Shown: piece by piece, positions 1 to 10,642 of the stretch | How the letters are laid out: every line of letters starts with the position of its first letter | How positions within the stretch are numbered: the stretch's first letter is position 1 | Assembly: GCA_024364735.1 (NCBI GenBank) | Contig: JAGFNQ010000294.1 | Span: 225,582 to 289,581 of the forward strand | Direction of reading: 5' to 3' | Length of the DNA: 64,000 bases | Source of the DNA: Boesenbergia rotunda | Taxonomy: Eukaryota; Streptophyta; Magnoliopsida; Zingiberales; Zingiberaceae | Translations under genes and position numbers: made by a program | Notes under the pieces: model-generated | What the model was told of the DNA's origin: nothing | Database searches by the model: none | Seen by the model: only the letters and a program-made list of their open reading frames with translations

Positions 1-1365
1 CCAGGTGTCCAATTCCAAGGTCTTGGCCCTGGTAGACCAAGGTCTGCTCTATTAGGATTGGTGGCTCGCTACCCAACCTTTTAGGGAACGCGCATGAGAT
101 GGTACTTACGTCTTCAGTGGATCCAAGTGATTATTATTTTCAAGTATATGCTTTAGCAAAGTTTCTAAAGTTTAAAGAGTTTTCAAAAAGTTAAAGAATA
201 GCTAAAGTTTCAAGTTGAGCCAAGAAAAGTAAATTGAGATTTATTAATGCTTGAGTATGCATGTTTTGAGTTATACATGTTCTTAGTTTTCTTTCAAGCA
301 TATAAGTATCTCATATGATTTTCATATTGATCAAGAAGCATGTTTGCACATTTCGAGATTTTGTGAGCTAGATAGTACTTACTAAGCTTTTTGCTTACTA
401 GTTGCATTTCCTCTTACTGTAGATAAAGGTAAAGGCAAGCAATTCTGAAGGAAGGCGACAAGGCGGTGCTGAGTAAAGTGTTTGTGGTGGCTGATTTTGG
501 AGAGATCCTTGAGACGAGACAGTTTAGTTATTTGAATCACAATGTTTTAGTTTATTCAATCTCAAGTTCTTGCTTTATGGAGTTTAGCGAACATTTAAGC
601 TTTGGATAGTTTTACATGCTCAATTTCTTAGAGTAAAGATTCCATGTCATTTCATTTAGCATACATATCTTTATGATTGCATTGGATGAGTAGAAGTGTG
701 AGTAGTTTGAAATATTGATACTTTGTTAGGGAAATAGATGCATGTGCCAAGATAGTAGTAATTTCCCTTTGAATCAAGTTTTTATTGCTTAAATATGTTT
801 AGAAAAGTTGCATTCACATTTCATAATGCTTTAGCAAGGTTATAGAACATGTACTTGGTGTTATGAATGCATAGGAGTCAAGATTGGTACAAACTCTAAG
901 GTTAAAGTTCATATAAACTTGAATAGCTTATTTCCTTCCGCAAAAGTCCTAATTTCAAGTTTATGGATTCGTTTTGATTGGCTAAATTGTTTAGAAAACT
1001 GGCATAGAGTATAGAAATGGTGTCATGATTTTATATGGCTCGAAATTATATGATTGGTGGGCTTTTGAAGCAATTGCCGAAACCTGAAATTTCAGATTTC
1101 AGGCTTATCAGTCGACTGATACAGTATCAGTCGACTGATACCCGAAAGCTGAGTTGGGCAAGGCAAGTTTCAATAAGTATTTTCTTACGAGTTTTTGAGA
1201 AAGAAAGTGTGACATGGTATCATGCATGACTATTTAAGTTAGAATATCATTCTTAGATAGATTAAAAAGAAAAAAAAAGATTTCCGCATTTTTAGTCATG
1301 CATTAGAAGTCGAGAAGTAGACAGAAGTAACGATCCGTCTAAGGCAGAGAAGGCGGGTCGCTACA
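1..1365 (+). mobile_element. Probable 3' part of a gypsy-type LTR, cut by the window start
   Basis: No credible gene. The text around 360-480 (a pyrimidine-rich stretch, then AGATAAAGGTAAAGGC and an A/G-rich run) resembles the transcribed part of long LTRs of plant Tekay/Del gypsy elements, and the stretch ends in GGGTCGCTACA at 1355-1365, an LTR-like CA end. A palindromic motif TCAGTCGACTGATAC recurs at about 1108-1145. The start lies outside the window, so neither TSD nor LTR length can be checked. It could instead be an unrelated non-coding repeat. Confidence 0.35.
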
Positions 1366-1691
1366 GCGTTAGCTTTAGTCACGAGGGAATTGTCCTTCCC
1401 TTGGTGTGTATGTAAAGTACCTAGTAGGAGGGTAGCTTTATTAGCTGGAAACACATGTAAAGGATGGATGATGGGGCCCAATGAGCACCCGCATCCTCTC
1501 GTCTTCCTCTATATTACCTCTTTGGTTATCTCATTGTACGACACACAGACAAACTCTGGGTCTAACTTTAAGCTTTGTAATCGTTTCCTCCTGGGCATAT
1601 TCTAATAAAAGTCTTGAGTTTTCCCTTCTCATTATCTTTTATTGGAACCTGTTTCTTCCTCCCGCTTTTTTTTCATCTTCTGAGATGGAGT
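1366..1691. other. Unassigned non-coding sequence
   Basis: No gene or clear repeat seen. It is the left flank of the SIRE-like element that begins with TGTTGAGG at 1692. Short open frames here have no recognisable domain. Confidence 0.5.
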
Positions 1692-2514
1692 TGTTGAGGC
1701 AATCGTCCCAAGAATGATCGGGAAGATCATGGTTTTGATGTGTGTGTGCCAATATGTTTAAGGTTAGGATGTTGTGTTGTATTTGATATGTGTGATTGAG
1801 TTTACAGGACTTGGAGAATCTCACATGGAGAACATATCCGAGGGACGAGAGCCGAGGGAGGAGGGCTCCAAGGGCAAGCCAGGAAGTGGACTTCAAGGGC
1901 ACACGTGAAGGGTGGCATGAAGGCAAGCCAAGGGAAGGCTTGTGTGTGCATCCGAGGGACGATAGCCGGAGGAAGAAGACTTCAAGGGGCAAGCCAAGGG
2001 AGTATACCTGAAGGCGCACGTGAAGGAGAGTGTTCGGAGTGAGTGTGAGTGCTTGTAGAAGCTGGGGCAGTCGACTAGTGACCCCCAAAAACTAGTCGTT
2101 GGCTAGTCGTTGGCTGACATTTAAAGCTAGGCCAGTCGACTACCCCAGGGGCAGTCGACTGGTGCGGGGTTGGACAGCTTGCGAAGTTGTCTTGTTCTCT
2201 TATTTAAAGGGAAATTTTTGGCACGAGAATGATACGATTTTTTACTGTACAAAAGTGTTGTTCATGCCAATACTCCTCAGATCTTCCTCTCGCTTTTCAT
2301 TGCATCTTGTAAAGAGGAAGAAGACGACTTTGTAAAGGTTTCTCCACCTTGAAGGAGGTTTTCATAGTGGAGAGTGTGCAACCGCGTGGATCCTTGGATT
2401 AGTCACCTTTCGGGGTGGATACCAAGTAAAAATCTCCTTGTTAGCGTTGAATTTGATATTGTTTATTATTTTTGTTTGTATTGCGCTAACAATCTTGTAG
2501 AAAAAACTTCAACA
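1692..2514 (+). repeat. 5' LTR of the SIRE-like element
   Basis: Starts TGTTGAGGCAATCG and ends ACTTCAACA. It aligns by eye along its length with 13629-14519. It lacks roughly 70 bp of the palindromic GTCGACTG region present in the other copy. A TATTTAAAG box at about 2201 is the likely promoter TATA, with a near-palindrome CCAGTCGACT...AGTCGACTGG just upstream (about 2130-2162). Confidence 0.85.
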
Positions 2515-2559
2515 AAGTGTTATTCACCCCCCCTCTAGCAACGCACTCGATCTATCAAT

Positions 2560-2572
2560 TGGTATCAGAGCC
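2560..2572 (+). other. Primer-binding site, initiator-Met tRNA
   Basis: TGGTATCAGAGCC, complementary to the 3' end of plant initiator-Met tRNA, the standard copia primer. It lies 45 bp downstream of the LTR end, unusually far, with a C-rich stretch (TTCACCCCCCC) between. The same spacing occurs after the second LTR at about 14519-14580. Confidence 0.9.
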
Positions 2573-2615
2573 GGTTCGCTTCGGGAGAACTCACCATCGA
2601 CCGGAGTACAAAGAA

Positions 2616-4276
2616 ATGGCGTTTCAAGAGGGTTACAACACTGCAAGGCCACCGTTCTTCGACGGAAATGACTTCGCCTCTTGGAAAGGTAGAATGGAAT
2701 ACTACTTAATGAATTACATTGAAAACTGGATGAGTGTTGTAGATGGTTTCGACGCACCTGTCAACGAAAGAGGAGAGCCACTACCAATGAGAACTTGGCC
2801 AAAGGAAGTCATGAAGAAGGCGCAAGCAAATGCCAAGGCCACCACCACACTTCAATACGGATTGTCCAAGGAACAACTCAACAAGGTGGGGTCTTTCAAG
2901 AGCGCAAAGGAGTTATGGGAGAAACTAGTCGAGCTCAACGAAGGTTCAAACGAGTCAAGGAGGGCGAAGAAGGACCTCTTGGTGGCTCAACTACAATCAT
3001 TATCAATGAAGACCAACAAGACGGTTAGCCAATTACATGGGAGGGTAAAAGAGATCATCAACGAGCTACATGTAATTGGTGAGAAAGTGGAAATTCGAGA
3101 TCTCGTGAGGTATGTCTTACAATCTTTCCCTCGGACTACATTGTGGGCATCAATGGTTGATGCCTACAAAGTATCAAGGGATTTATCTATGGTAAAGTTA
3201 GATGACTTGTTTTGCGAATTTGAATTACATGAACAAGCTAACGTTTCTTCCAAAGAAAAAGGTGTAACATTCATTGTAGAAAAGGAGAAGAAAAAGAAGA
3301 AGGAGAAGAAGAAGGTCATGTATTCATCATCATCCGATTCAGAGGAGTCTAGCACTTCAATGGATAGCGACCAAGAGGCCTTCATGTAAAGAAAATGCGT
3401 AGGGCTTTTAAAATTTTTTCTAACAAGTCTTATGCTAGGAAAGGATCAAAGAGTAAGAGCAAAGCAAAAGACATCATTTGCTACAACTGTCACCAAGAGG
3501 GACACATGAAGAATGAGTGTCCCCAACTAAAAAGAAGAGAAGAAAAGAAGGAGGAAAAGAAGGGGGGTGACAAGAAGAGATCAAAAGGAAAAGAGAAGAG
3601 TGCCACCAACCTCAAGGCTACTTGGGATGATCCATCATCCTTGGAGGAGGAAGAGGAGCATGTGTCCCACTTTGCACTTATGGGAGTGGACCATTTGGAG
3701 TCATCCGATGATGAGAGAAGCTCAAGTAGTGAAGATGAAAGTGGCTCATCATCATCATCCGAATCCGAGGCTTCGGTAAGTGAGGTATATAGTCTACCCT
3801 CTTCTACTCTTGTCAAGATCATTTCTAGTACAAATATGGATTTGGCTAAAGCTAGGAGAAAAATTAAGGACTTAAAGGATGAAGTTGTCATGCTTAAAGT
3901 AGAATCTACAAAACTTAAGGAAGATTTGCATGTTTTTTTTACCATGTCAAATGATACATGTCTTGAAAATGAAAATAGGGAACTAAGGGAAAAGGTAGAG
4001 GACCTCATCAAGGTACTTAGGAAATTTCAAGTGGACTCTAGCAACTTTGACATGATAATAAATAGCCAAAAAGCCGTTTACAACAAGGCCGGGTTAGGTT
4101 ATAGGCCAAAGACCAAGGAAGTTGCCTTTGTTTCACTTATGGGTAGAAATGGTGCCTCTAGGAGACAAGGGGTGAAGGGAAATACAAAGAAGGCTTGGGT
4201 ACCAAAGAAGTATTTAATTGATTCTTGTGGAACTAAGATTTGGGTACCAAAAGCGTGTGTTTTCCATATTGTATAG
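2616..4276 (+). pseudogene. gag of the SIRE-like element (frameshifted)
   Basis: The nucleocapsid/capsid protein packages element RNA. The start is set at 2616 (MAFQEGYNTARPPFF), conserved in the second copy at 14621; an in-frame upstream ATG falls in the primer region. Residues about 8-230 are the copia UBN2-type gag domain (FFDGNDFASWKGRMEYYL, later SAKELWEKL). A single missing base near 3388 (ATGTAAAG against ATGGTAAGG in the second copy) shifts the frame. The rest, from 3395, holds the zinc knuckle CYNCHQEGHMKNEC (about 3479-3520), a Lys-rich stretch, a Ser/Asp/Glu-rich stretch and a coiled-coil-like segment. An in-frame TAG at 4274-4276 closes it just before the protease. Confidence 0.85.
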
Positions 4277-5547
4277 GTGAAGGTGAAGGAGGCCTCAAAC
4301 ATGTGGATAGTAGATAGTGGGTGCTCAAGACATATGACCGGAGATGTGAGAAAGTTCACCACTATTAGCTACCAAAGAAAAGGGACCGTTTCCTTTAGAA
4401 ATAGTGGGAAACTCAAAATAATTGGTAGGGGCACCATTGAGGTATCTCCTACAATCTCTATCCACAAAGTTCTTTAAATTAAGGGTATGGAATTTAATTT
4501 ACTTAGTGTAAGTCAACTTTGTGATGCGAGGTATAGGATTGAGTTTCATTATAGACAATGTCTAATTAAACAAAATGGGTCTGAAAATGTCATGTTAGAA
4601 GCGTATAGAGAGGCTAATCTTTACTATCTTAATCTTGTTTATGTTTCTAACAATTTGCCTAAGTGTCTCATATCTAAAGAAGAAGAAGGATGGTTGTGGA
4701 ATCAAAGACTTGAGCGCATCAATATGAGGAGCATTGCAAGAGTGGCAAAGGAGGAGTTGGTGAAGGGGCTCCCCATGATCAAGTATGAGAAGACCAAGAT
4801 GTGTGATGCATGCCAAGAGGGTAAGCAATCAAAATCATCACACAAAGGTAAAACCTTAACTAGCACTACTTTACCTTTAGAGCTATTACATATTGATCTC
4901 TTTGATTGCCATAACACTCCTTCACTAGTAGGGAGTAAGTATTGTTTAGTTATTGTAGATGATTTTTCTAGATTTACTTGGGTGCTCTTTATAAAACATA
5001 AGGATGATACCTTAGAGATCTTTATAGGGTTTAGTAAGAGGTTTGAAAATGAGAAACACCTCAAAATCAACCACATTAGGAGTGACCATGGTGGGGAGTT
5101 TCAAAATTCAAACTTCTCACAATTTTGTGTAGAAAATGGATATAAGCATGAATTTTCATGCCCAAGGACTCCTCAACAAAATGGTATAGTAGAAAGGAGA
5201 AATAGGGCACTACAAGAGGCCGCTAGGACCTCAAAATCAACCACATTAGGAGTGACCATGGTGGGCAGTTTCAAAATTCAAACTTCTCACAATTTTGTGT
5301 AGAAAATATATATAAGCATGAATTTTCATGCCCAAGGACTCCTCAACAAAATAGTATAGTAGAAAGGAGAAATAGGGCACTACAAGAGGCCGCTAGGACT
5401 ATGCTTAATACATATTCTCTTCCTAGCTATTTTTAGGCCGAAGTGGTAAATACCGCTTGTTACATTCAAAACCAGGTTTTAGTACATAGGTTCTTATGTA
5501 AAACCCCATTTGAGTTGTGGAATGGGAGAATTCCACAAGTTCATTAC
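4277..5547 (+). pseudogene. pol, 5' half: protease and integrase of the SIRE-like element
   Basis: Reads on in the gag second-part frame. The protease has the catalytic triad in IVDSGCSRHMTG (about 4306-4340). A TAA at 4475-4477 breaks the link to the integrase, which continues in frame from 4487 (MEFNLLSVSQLCD). The N-terminal zinc region keeps CDACQEGKQ, but the usual H of the WH.RLGH motif is lost (WNQRLERIN). The core keeps the D,D-35-E set: D in LLHIDLFD, D in RSDHGGEF, E in NGIVERRNR. A 170-bp direct duplication then shifts the frame and brings a stop at 5300-5302. The coding trace runs on to 5547, where the solo LTR interrupts it; it resumes at 10643. Confidence 0.85.
5061..5400 (+). 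repeat. 170-bp direct duplication inside the integrase
   Basis: 5061-5230 and 5231-5400 are near-identical (both begin TCAAAATCAACCACATTAGG and end in GCCGCTAGGAC plus C or T). 170 is not a multiple of three, so the second copy is read out of frame. The junction lies in the catalytic core, so the duplicated part repeats the second D and the E region. Confidence 0.9.
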
Positions 5548-6544
5548 TGTTGGAACTTGGATGGCTAGAGAGGGGGGTGAATGTAGCCAGACACAAAAAT
5601 CGCTTTCTCTTTTACACTTCTCTGTAGTTAGGGTTAGTAGCACAGCGGAAGCAAGAACAAAGTATAACTGCTGAAATGAAAAACAAACTACAAACGCTAA
5701 CAAAGAGGATTTACAAGGTTCGGGGATAACTTGCCCCTACTCCTTGGCATGCCCTTAAGGTGGGCGATCCCTTGATCGTCAACAGATCAAGCCCTGGGAA
5801 ATCCGGATAGAAAGCAACCTCCTTCTCGATGGAGTAACCTCTCCGCAGCGTTTCAAGATGGATGAAGTATTAAGTACAGGAAACACAAGAAGAAATCTTA
5901 CTGAGCACTTAGAACCTCAAGAACACAACCAAACTCCTCACCGAGCTCCACTCAGCACAGATCTCACGCAAGAACTCCCTTCTTCGTGTCTTCTTGCTGA
6001 TGGACTCGCCAAACTTCTTGTTTCTTCTTCCCAAGTGCTCAAGTAACAGCAGGTTGCTTCAAGATTCAGAGTGATGCTCAACAGATCAGAGTTGTCGCAA
6101 GAGCAGAACAAGAGATGTCGCAAGAATTAATCAAGTGATTTTGAGGCTTCATCGCTACCAAGCCCTTAAGCCTCTCCCACTGATCGCCAGGTCACAGCCA
6201 CCACTCTGCAACTCCCAGATGCTCACCTGCAACTGCTAACCTACCACTGAGCTCTCCTGGACTCCCTGAGCTTCCCTCAGAAGAGCTCCAGTCAGCAGCT
6301 CCAGCAGCGCCAGCATCCGTTGCAACCTGAGATGGAAACCTGCCCAAACTGACGTAGCAAAAGCCTCAGTTTGACTCCCTTGAAGTAAACCTGAGTTACC
6401 TGCACACTTAGTAGCTCATTAGCTCAGCAAATCAACATAGTATCAACAATCAGTAGTTAGGAGCAGAAATCAGTAGCGAATCAACAGAGAAATAGATGAA
6501 ATCAGAGCGCTGACAGCGTTTTTGAATTAAAGCTGCCAGCTACT

Positions 6545-7105
6545 GATCAGTCACCGGACCGATCAGAGTGACTCCTGATCGGTCACCAGACCGATCAGGC
6601 TGGGTTTAGACCGATTAGGCTCCATCCTGATCGGTCCCCAATGCGAAATCAGATATCACGACTTCTCCGGGACCGATCACCAGACCAATCCCAAGTCGTG
6701 GATCGGTCACCAGACCGATCCACCCCTTTGCAGGGTGATTTCCCGTCTTCGCAATCCAAACCTCCTGATCGGTCACCAGACCGATCAGGACATGCTCAGA
6801 CCGATCAGGCTCCATCCTGATCGGTCATAGTGAGGAACTCACAACATTTGATCATTCACCAGAACGATCTGAATAGTAACCCTGATCGGTCACCAGACCG
6901 ATCAGGAGCCGCACAGAAAGTTTTCCAAACTCACTGTATGCTCCCAGACCGATCAGGAGCCGATCAGCAGGTTTGCCAAAGTCACCGTATGTTCCCTGAT
7001 CGGTCACCAGATCGATCAGACATCGCTGGATCGGTCACCAAACCGATCCACAAGGGAACTCCATGCCAACTTCCCTGATAGGTCACCAGACCGATCCAGG
7101 CTAGG
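6545..7105. repeat. Array of GATCGGTC-ACCA-GACCGATC hairpins
   Basis: About ten copies of a self-complementary unit. The commonest form is an 8-bp perfect stem GATCGGTC/GACCGATC with loop ACCA; others are partial or mutated. Copies stand at about 6572, 6699, 6767, 6884, 7000, 7030 and 7078, separated by unrelated 20-60 bp spacers, so this is a dispersed hairpin array and not a simple tandem repeat. Confidence 0.85.
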
Positions 7106-7328
7106 CTAAACCCACTCTAAGTTAAGAGAACTAGCTCCCAGCCTCCCCTGACTCGTGCTCAGTCCCTCGGACCAAGACTCCGTGCCCAGCTTCACTCACC
7201 AGGACTTCAGTCAACCTGACTTCACTCACCAGGACCCGACTTCACTCACCGGGATTTCCAATCACTTAACCCTCCGAGTTAGGAATTTCCACACCTAGCC
7301 CTCCAAGCTAGGACTTTTCCACACCTAA

Positions 7329-10308
7329 TGTTAAATACGGCCAATTAAAAATCGGTAGAATAAAATTTTTCGAAAAATTATATTGGCAAAGTTAGGGATT
7401 ATAGTAAATGGGATGGTTAAATAACTAAAAAACCCTTATCCTAAGGGCAATATTTGAATTGCTGAAAGTGGAGGGACCTTTTTGCAAAAAGCCCCCCTTT
7501 GGTATTAAAACTCTCGGCCGCGACACTCCCCTCGTGCCCTAGCCGCCTGCGCCGACTCCCCACCCCTCGCGTCCCAGAGCTGCGGCGCCGCTCCTTCTTC
7601 TCCTCATCGTGCCCTAGCCGCAGCTAGCAGCCGTCGGTGAAGCCTTCCTCCTCGTCGCTCCCTTTGCGAGCCCTAAGCAGCGACGATTCGACTCCTTCCT
7701 CCCCTTCGCGCGCGCCCTAGCCGTTGGCCGCAGCCACCCGATCCCTTTCTTAACTCTTCTCCGTGAACCTTGGCCGCAGCCAAGAGGCGGCTTCTTCCTC
7801 TGTTTCACCTCACTGTGCCGACTGGAATTGGCTACCGTAGAGAGCTATGCCAGGCGCAGGTAAGGATGAATTAGCTTTGTGTTGTGATGGATGATACCTT
7901 GGATTGGATCAATGGGTTGTTTTGTGTTTAAATTCCGAGTAAATGTTGGAGAGTTGTTTCATTCTAGATTTGTTGTGCTGTTTTCCTTCACTGTGAGGAG
8001 ATGAATGGGTGGCAGTTGGATCGTGGTTCTATTTTGAGCAGCTGAAGAAGAGTTGATTTGAGGTAAGGAGAGTATTTCCTTTACATGCTGCCTTTGTTTT
8101 GGTTCTGTTCGGCTGTAAGGTTGATTCCTGGATAAATTGGATATAGATGAATGTTGTACGTGGGCAAATAATCTTGCTAGGAGTAGTTTCTATTTAGGGA
8201 AACTGTTTGGGATTAGTTAGTTGTGGCTATTTAGTTGAATTGGAATAATAGGTTAATGGTTGGATTGATACAAGAATTTGGATAACTATGTGATACTTTT
8301 AGAGATGATTTGGCTTTGATCAGATTCTTATTATTGTTTTGTAGAGATTTTGTTTTCTTGGTCTCGAGCTTTGAGTGGGAAGGGGAATTGGATTTGTGTT
8401 AGTTTATTTTCCTCAAGTTGGCAGATTAGTGGTTGAGTGGAATTTGATCTAGGTTGGGATTGAGTTTGATTTGAAACTTAAACCTGATAATCTAAGTGAG
8501 GTATTGATGATCAATTGGGATCCCTGCCGTGAGCCAAAGGAGTCCTTGGCATTGGTAGAGGCGTGTTGGATTTTGGGTTAACCTCACATTAAACTGACAT
8601 GGAATCCAATCTCAATGGCTTGATGGGAGTAAATTTATTTAGCTAGTTATTACTTGTGTAAATAGCTAAATAAATGTATCCTTTGATACAGGATATTGAT
8701 TTGGATTTTGGTCGTGGACCATTGGACGGGAGGTTCTCTGTTGGTACGAGCATCTTCATTTGAGGCGGGTACCCTTTGACTTATCTTTATGATATTGTCA
8801 TCTTGATATGCATAGACTGTTATAGATAGCAGTAAGATCATACGCTATCTCTGTTTATTATGCCTGTTCTGGATACTTGTTAGTTATCCCTGAGTTATTA
8901 TGTCTGTTCTGGATACTTGTTAGTTATCCCTGAGTTATTATGCTTGTCCTGGATACTTGTTAGTTATCCCTGAGTTATTATGCCTGTCCTGGATACTTGT
9001 TAGTTATCCCTGAGTTATTATACAGTTAGTTCTATACAGTCTCAGGTATTGTCATATCTATATGTATGCTTAGGTATCAGGATGTACCTCTTGCACTTGA
9101 CCTTGAGAGATCTGTAGTTTCAGGCCAGTATACCTTGTAGGTTACTTGTATTTCCTGTTGTAGGATTTCAGACTGAGACCTAGTATACTGAGGACTTGGG
9201 GAGGGAGGTATGTGTATCTATCATACACCATCCTTGCACTGTTGCATGCCGGCGATCAGCGACTCCCTTGTGGTTGAGCCTAATCGTCTTCTGGTACATG
9301 ATATGCACGCACGGCCACTCATGGGTTAGTGGATACCGTAGATGTGTGCATTTGCCCTGTATTGCTCCGTTCGGCCACTATGAGGAGGGTGAGCGCGGGC
9401 GTGGTAGCAGCCAGGGGTCCCTTCTCGTACTGAGCCACGAGGAGATGAGAGCGGAGCTCCCTCATATATACATGAGGTAGGGGGGTGGTCCCCCGGCCAG
9501 CATCCTGTCCACCCGGTCACTCAGGAGCAGTGATGGCAGGGTGCGTACAGTTTGTCACAGCTCTACCCACGCGGACGTCGTGGACGATATCCTGACTGGG
9601 ACTAGGGGTGACACATGTCATTGCACCATGTGCATACTTTGCATCGTGCATTGTTTGCTGCACTTGATTCTTGCACTTGTTTGACATTGCATATACTGGA
9701 GACTTGTTATCCTGCTTATATGTCTATTGTTGTTCCAGTTGGGATTTATTACCCTCTTTCCAGGTTAGATGGATTCAGGTATGTATCTACTCAGTATCTT
9801 CAGTACTTGTCTTTCCCTATTGTTCATATGAGACTGTATCAGCGTAGACTCCTATTGTTATTATAACTTTCTACGCATATCTGTTGGGTATTCGCTGAGT
9901 TATAGACTCACCCCGTTGCCATATATGTTTTTATTTCAGGTTGAGATACTTGGAGTCGCCAGAAGAGCCCAGCAGCCAGTCCCTACCCATCGCGACGACA
10001 TAGTTTCGTTTTGTACTTTATAGTGTGTTGTTTTATAATTCTTTAGGCGATATGTATATGTCGTATGTGTCGTGAGCCCTAAGGGGTTGTTGTATTTGTT
10101 GTTTCGTCATAAGTCGGACCGGTCCGCAGTCAGGTATGTTTATTTTGTGTTTTGGTTATGTTATGTCTTTATTTTGAGGACTGAGGCCAAATTATTAAAC
10201 TGCATGTGTGTTTGGATATTGTATGTATGTGTAAATTATCCGCCGGACAGGGGAGGTGCTGTCCGATTTTCTATTGGACCAGCGGCTCCTGGGTCTCGGG
10301 GTGTGACA
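7329..10308 (+). mobile_element. Solo LTR of a Ty3/gypsy (Tekay/Del-like) element
   Basis: Starts TGTTAAATACGGCC at 7329 and ends GGGGTGTGACA at 10308, with TSD CCTAA at 7324-7328 and 10309-10313. The 2980-bp length and absence of gag-pol fit a long gypsy solo LTR (Tekay/Del LTRs reach this size). The GC-rich block at 7510-7860 and the plant-intron-like AT-rich stretch after it belong to the LTR. Two minus-strand relatives in the window share its ends (37800-39339 and 45880-48269). Confidence 0.8.
8861..9020 (+). repeat. Four tandem 40-bp repeats in the gypsy solo LTR
   Basis: Units start at 8861, 8901, 8941 and 8981; each contains GGATACTTGTTAGTTATCCC, with one to three differences in the first ten bases. 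Confidence 0.9.
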
Positions 10309-10535
10309 CCTAACCCTCCAAGTTAGGATTTCATCCACCTAGCCCTCCAAGTTAGGACTTTTCCACACCTAACCCTCCATGTTAGGATTTTATCCACCTA
10401 GCCCTCTAAGCTAGGATTTCATCCACCTAGCCCTCCAAGCTAGGACCTGGCCCTCCAAGCCAGGGTTTCATCCACCTAGACCTCCAAGCCAGGACCTGAT
10501 CCTCCAAGCCAAACTTTCATCAAACCTAGTCCCAC
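10309..10535. repeat. Hairpin repeat with CCTCCAA loop
   Basis: Consecutive units of about 28 bp, each a short stem around the loop CCTCCAA: CTAAC/GTTAG, CTAGC/GCTAG, CTGGC/GCCAG. The stem sequence differs between units while pairing is kept. The array is split by the gypsy solo LTR; its first units lie at about 7255-7328. Confidence 0.8.
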
Positions 10536-10642
10536 TAGGTATTCCTAGTCCGCGACCAGGACTTAATCATAATCATCTCATCAACCTAAACTAAAATCGG
10601 TGTCAACACCAAAACAACAATCAGAGTCAGACTGCATCAACA

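Larger units (their letters stand above)
5548..10642 (-). mobile_element. Solo LTR of a SIRE-like copia element, inserted in the integrase
   Basis: Bounded by TGTTGGAACTTGG at 5548 and ATCAACA at 10642, with the 5-bp duplication ATTAC on both sides (5543-5547 and 10643-10647). Integrase coding reads straight across when it is removed. Net length without the nested insertion is about 2.1 kb. There is no gag or pol, so it is read as a solo LTR. The minus orientation is inferred from AGAGGGGGGTGAAT near its left end, the reverse complement of the C-rich motif near the downstream end of other SIRE-like LTRs. It carries two hairpin arrays (6545-7105; 7255-7328 with 10309-10535). Confidence 0.8.

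Noticed and set aside
2517..2615. Upstream start for gag giving a longer protein
   Set aside because: The extension covers the primer-binding site and C-rich leader; the start at 2616 matches copia gag proteins better.
8853..9025. Possible CRISPR-like array
   Set aside because: Four adjacent 40-bp units with no spacers in a plant LTR; it is an ordinary tandem repeat.
9196..9480. 94-residue open frame
   Set aside because: Inside the gypsy solo LTR and without homology that I can see.
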